Source of the DNA: Mesorhizobium sp.
GTDB lineage: Bacteria > Pseudomonadota > Alphaproteobacteria > Rhizobiales > Rhizobiaceae
NCBI GenBank assembly: GCA_004020875.1
Contig: SAPZ01000034.1
Location: 1 to 53,691, forward strand
Length of the DNA: 53,691 nucleotides
Direction of reading: 5' to 3'
A model generated the notes under the pieces. That model had not been told where the DNA came from and did not search any database. It saw only the letters and a program-made list of their open reading frames with translations. The translations under genes and the position numbers were made by a program. Numbering within the stretch: the stretch's first letter is position 1; every line of letters begins with the position of its first letter. Of this stretch, positions 52,653-53,691 are shown one piece after another.

Positions 52653-53175
52653 GCGAATGCGTTCCATATGGCTGGTCAATTATCGTCGTCACGCTCGAGG
52701 CACTTCTGACGAAGCGCAAAGCTCACGCCCGCGGCACGCGCGGCCGTTGCCGGGCCGCTCGATTATCTCCGTAAGAGCCCGAGCGGAGCTCAGGCACGAC
52801 GATTGATCAGAATCTGATTCGCGGGTTCAGTATCTTTTTCGTGTATCCAGCTCTGGGCTGTCCTTTGGCGGGAGTTAGGTTCGCCCAGGTTCTGAGCCTG
52901 GGGCGTCGGCCCGTTCGCCGCACAGGCTCCTTCGCACATCGTCGAGGCCGAGAAAGAGGTGGCCACACAGCTCCCCCTGTACTTTCCACCACCCGACACC
53001 AGAGCTCACCCAGGGCGCCGGCCTTGCTCACCTCAACGGATAGCGCACTCGCGCCGCTTCACGATTAAAAGAATTCTACAAGCAGATGCCTGTTTGATCG
53101 TGAGACGTCCGCTGCCAATTCCCGCATCGCAGAGGCAGCCAATAGCGCTCGCTTCACATAGTGGTCCGGCAAGCA
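52653..53175 (+). pseudogene. nodD: nodD remnant (third module), interrupted
   Basis: Divergent from the nodA nod box, 52653-52800 resembles the intact nodD start (GCACTTCTGACGAAGCGCAA against GCACTCCTGACGGAGCGTAA; CTCGATTATCTCCG against CGCGATTATTTCCG) but is full of frame changes. A foreign segment then intervenes (see 52856-52980). Near 53107-53175 the sequence again follows the nodD 3' end (CGTCCGCTGCCAATTCCC, then GATCCGGCAAGC-like GGTCCGGCAAGC). Most of the ligand-binding domain is gone. Confidence 0.75.
52856..52980. repeat. Degenerate repeat, right copy
   Basis: Counterpart of 37014-37137. Here it sits between the 5' and 3' parts of a nodD relic, which suggests an inserted element. 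The minus strand holds a short open frame, but I could not assign it to a transposase family. Confidence 0.7.
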
Positions 53176-53691
53176 GCTAGATACGACAGGTGACCTCAAA
53201 TGAGGCGTCTTGCATGGCTTCTACACCTGCCTGAATGCCAGAACTGCGTTCGTGCCGCCCATGGCGAAGGCGTTGCTCATGGCGACGCGCACCTTGCGCT
53301 CGCGCGGCACATTGGGCGTGATGTCGAGGTCGCAAGCGGGATCTGGCTCGCGATAGTTGGCGGTCGGCGGCACGACGTCCTCTTGGATTGCCATCACGCA
53401 GGCGATCATTTCAAGCGCGCTCGCTGCGCCGAGGCAATGCGCGTGCGTGGACTTGGTGGAAGAGATGGACATCGAATAAGCGTGGTTTCCAAACACACGC
53501 TTGATCGCCGCCGTTTCAGTCTGATCATTGCTCTTGGTACCGGTGCCGTGCGCGTTGAGGTAGTCGACGTCCTCGGCATTCAGCCCGGCATCGGCAAGGC
53601 AGGCGCGCATCGCCGACGCTGGCCCCTCGACAGATGGCGCGGCGATGTGGAAGGCATCGGCGGAAAGGCCGACGCCGGCGATCTCGGCAAG
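53176..53691. repeat. Direct repeat covering the nodE 3' part, right copy
   Basis: Matches 37161-37676 with about three mismatches at a constant offset of 16,015 bp. It continues beyond the window. Confidence 0.93.
53221..53691 (-). CDS. nodE: Second nodE copy, partial (runs off window)
   Basis: The C-terminal 156 residues of a NodE identical in its last 129 residues to the copy at 37206-38414, including NAHGTGTKSNDQTE and KSTHAHCLGAASALE with both catalytic histidines. The frame is open to the window edge with no disruption, so the gene may be complete beyond it, probably preceded by a second nodF. The near-perfect identity points to a recent duplication or ongoing gene conversion. Confidence 0.9.
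   Translation of the reverse strand, partial: LAEIAGVGLSADAFHIAAPSVEGPASAMRACLADAGLNAEDVDYLNAHGTGTKSNDQTETAAIKRVFGNHAYSMSISSTKSTHAHCLGAASALEMIACVMAIQEDVVPPTANYREPDPACDLDITPNVPRERKVRVAMSNAFAMGGTNAVLAFRQV

Noticed and set aside
1..53691. CRISPR arrays, tRNA or rRNA genes, replication origin
   Set aside because: No regularly spaced repeats, tRNA-like sequence, rRNA sequence or replication genes were recognised by reading.

Overview
The window is a symbiosis region of a nodulating, nitrogen-fixing alphaproteobacterium (a rhizobium). It carries a complete nodABCIJ-nodH operon, nodFE, nodD, fixABCX, nifB-fdxN-nifZ-nifT, nifS, nifW, nifQ, a symbiotic rpoN, nifA and dctA. A LacI/GalR-type fixV-like regulator, and the decay of one nifA copy while another is kept, point most to a Mesorhizobium symbiosis island. 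A symbiotic plasmid of Rhizobium or Sinorhizobium cannot be excluded, because the P450/luciferase-like/double-SDR cluster also resembles one on the NGR234 symbiotic plasmid. No nifHDK, nodPQ or tRNA genes were seen.

Layout. 1-3.7 kb: an asparagine synthetase remnant, then peroxiredoxin-rpoN behind a NifA/sigma-54 promoter. 3.7-9.5 kb (minus): an operon of CYP127-type P450, ferredoxin-SnoaL fusion, double SDR, luciferase-like monooxygenase and nifQ, headed by a NifA/sigma-54 promoter. 10.8-13.3 kb: an MFS exporter and hmuS. 13.8-25.5 kb (plus): hesB/iscA-like, nifU remnant, nifS, nifW, fixABCX, a broken alpha/beta hydrolase, IS66 and nifA remnants, then nifB, fdxN, nifZ, nifT and a SIR2-like gene. 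25.8-35 kb is an accessory zone: NodL-like acetyltransferase, decayed hydrolase and peptidase genes, IalB-like protein, truncated ISNCY-type element, DarT1-NADAR toxin-antitoxin pair, broken lipoprotein gene and a subtilisin autotransporter. 35.4-53.7 kb is regulatory and nodulation DNA: nifA without its sensor domain, nodFE, an IS110 relic, nodD, a MocC/inosose-isomerase-like gene with fixV, dctA, nodABCIJH, and a second partial nodE.

How it fits together. NodD acting at nod boxes should drive nodABCIJH and nodFE, giving a Nod factor likely to be sulfated (NodH) and to carry a specialised unsaturated acyl chain (NodFE). In the nodule, FixV probably switches on nifA. A 67-bp element holding two inverted repeats lies upstream of both nifA and the MocC-like gene next to fixV. 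NifA with the symbiotic RpoN would then act at the TGT-N10-ACA and GG-N10-GC sites seen before asnB', prxS-rpoN, the P450-nifQ operon, hesB-nifS, fixABCX, nifB and dctA.

The region is heavily rearranged. There are three nodD/nod-box modules, only one with an intact nodD. A nodA relic lies between a nod box and nodFE. Two nearly identical nodE segments lie in direct orientation exactly 16,015 bp apart and bracket the nodulation genes. The leads least explained by known biology are the NifA-controlled P450 pathway ending in nifQ, the SIR2-like gene in the nifB cluster, and the paired FixV-type operator.
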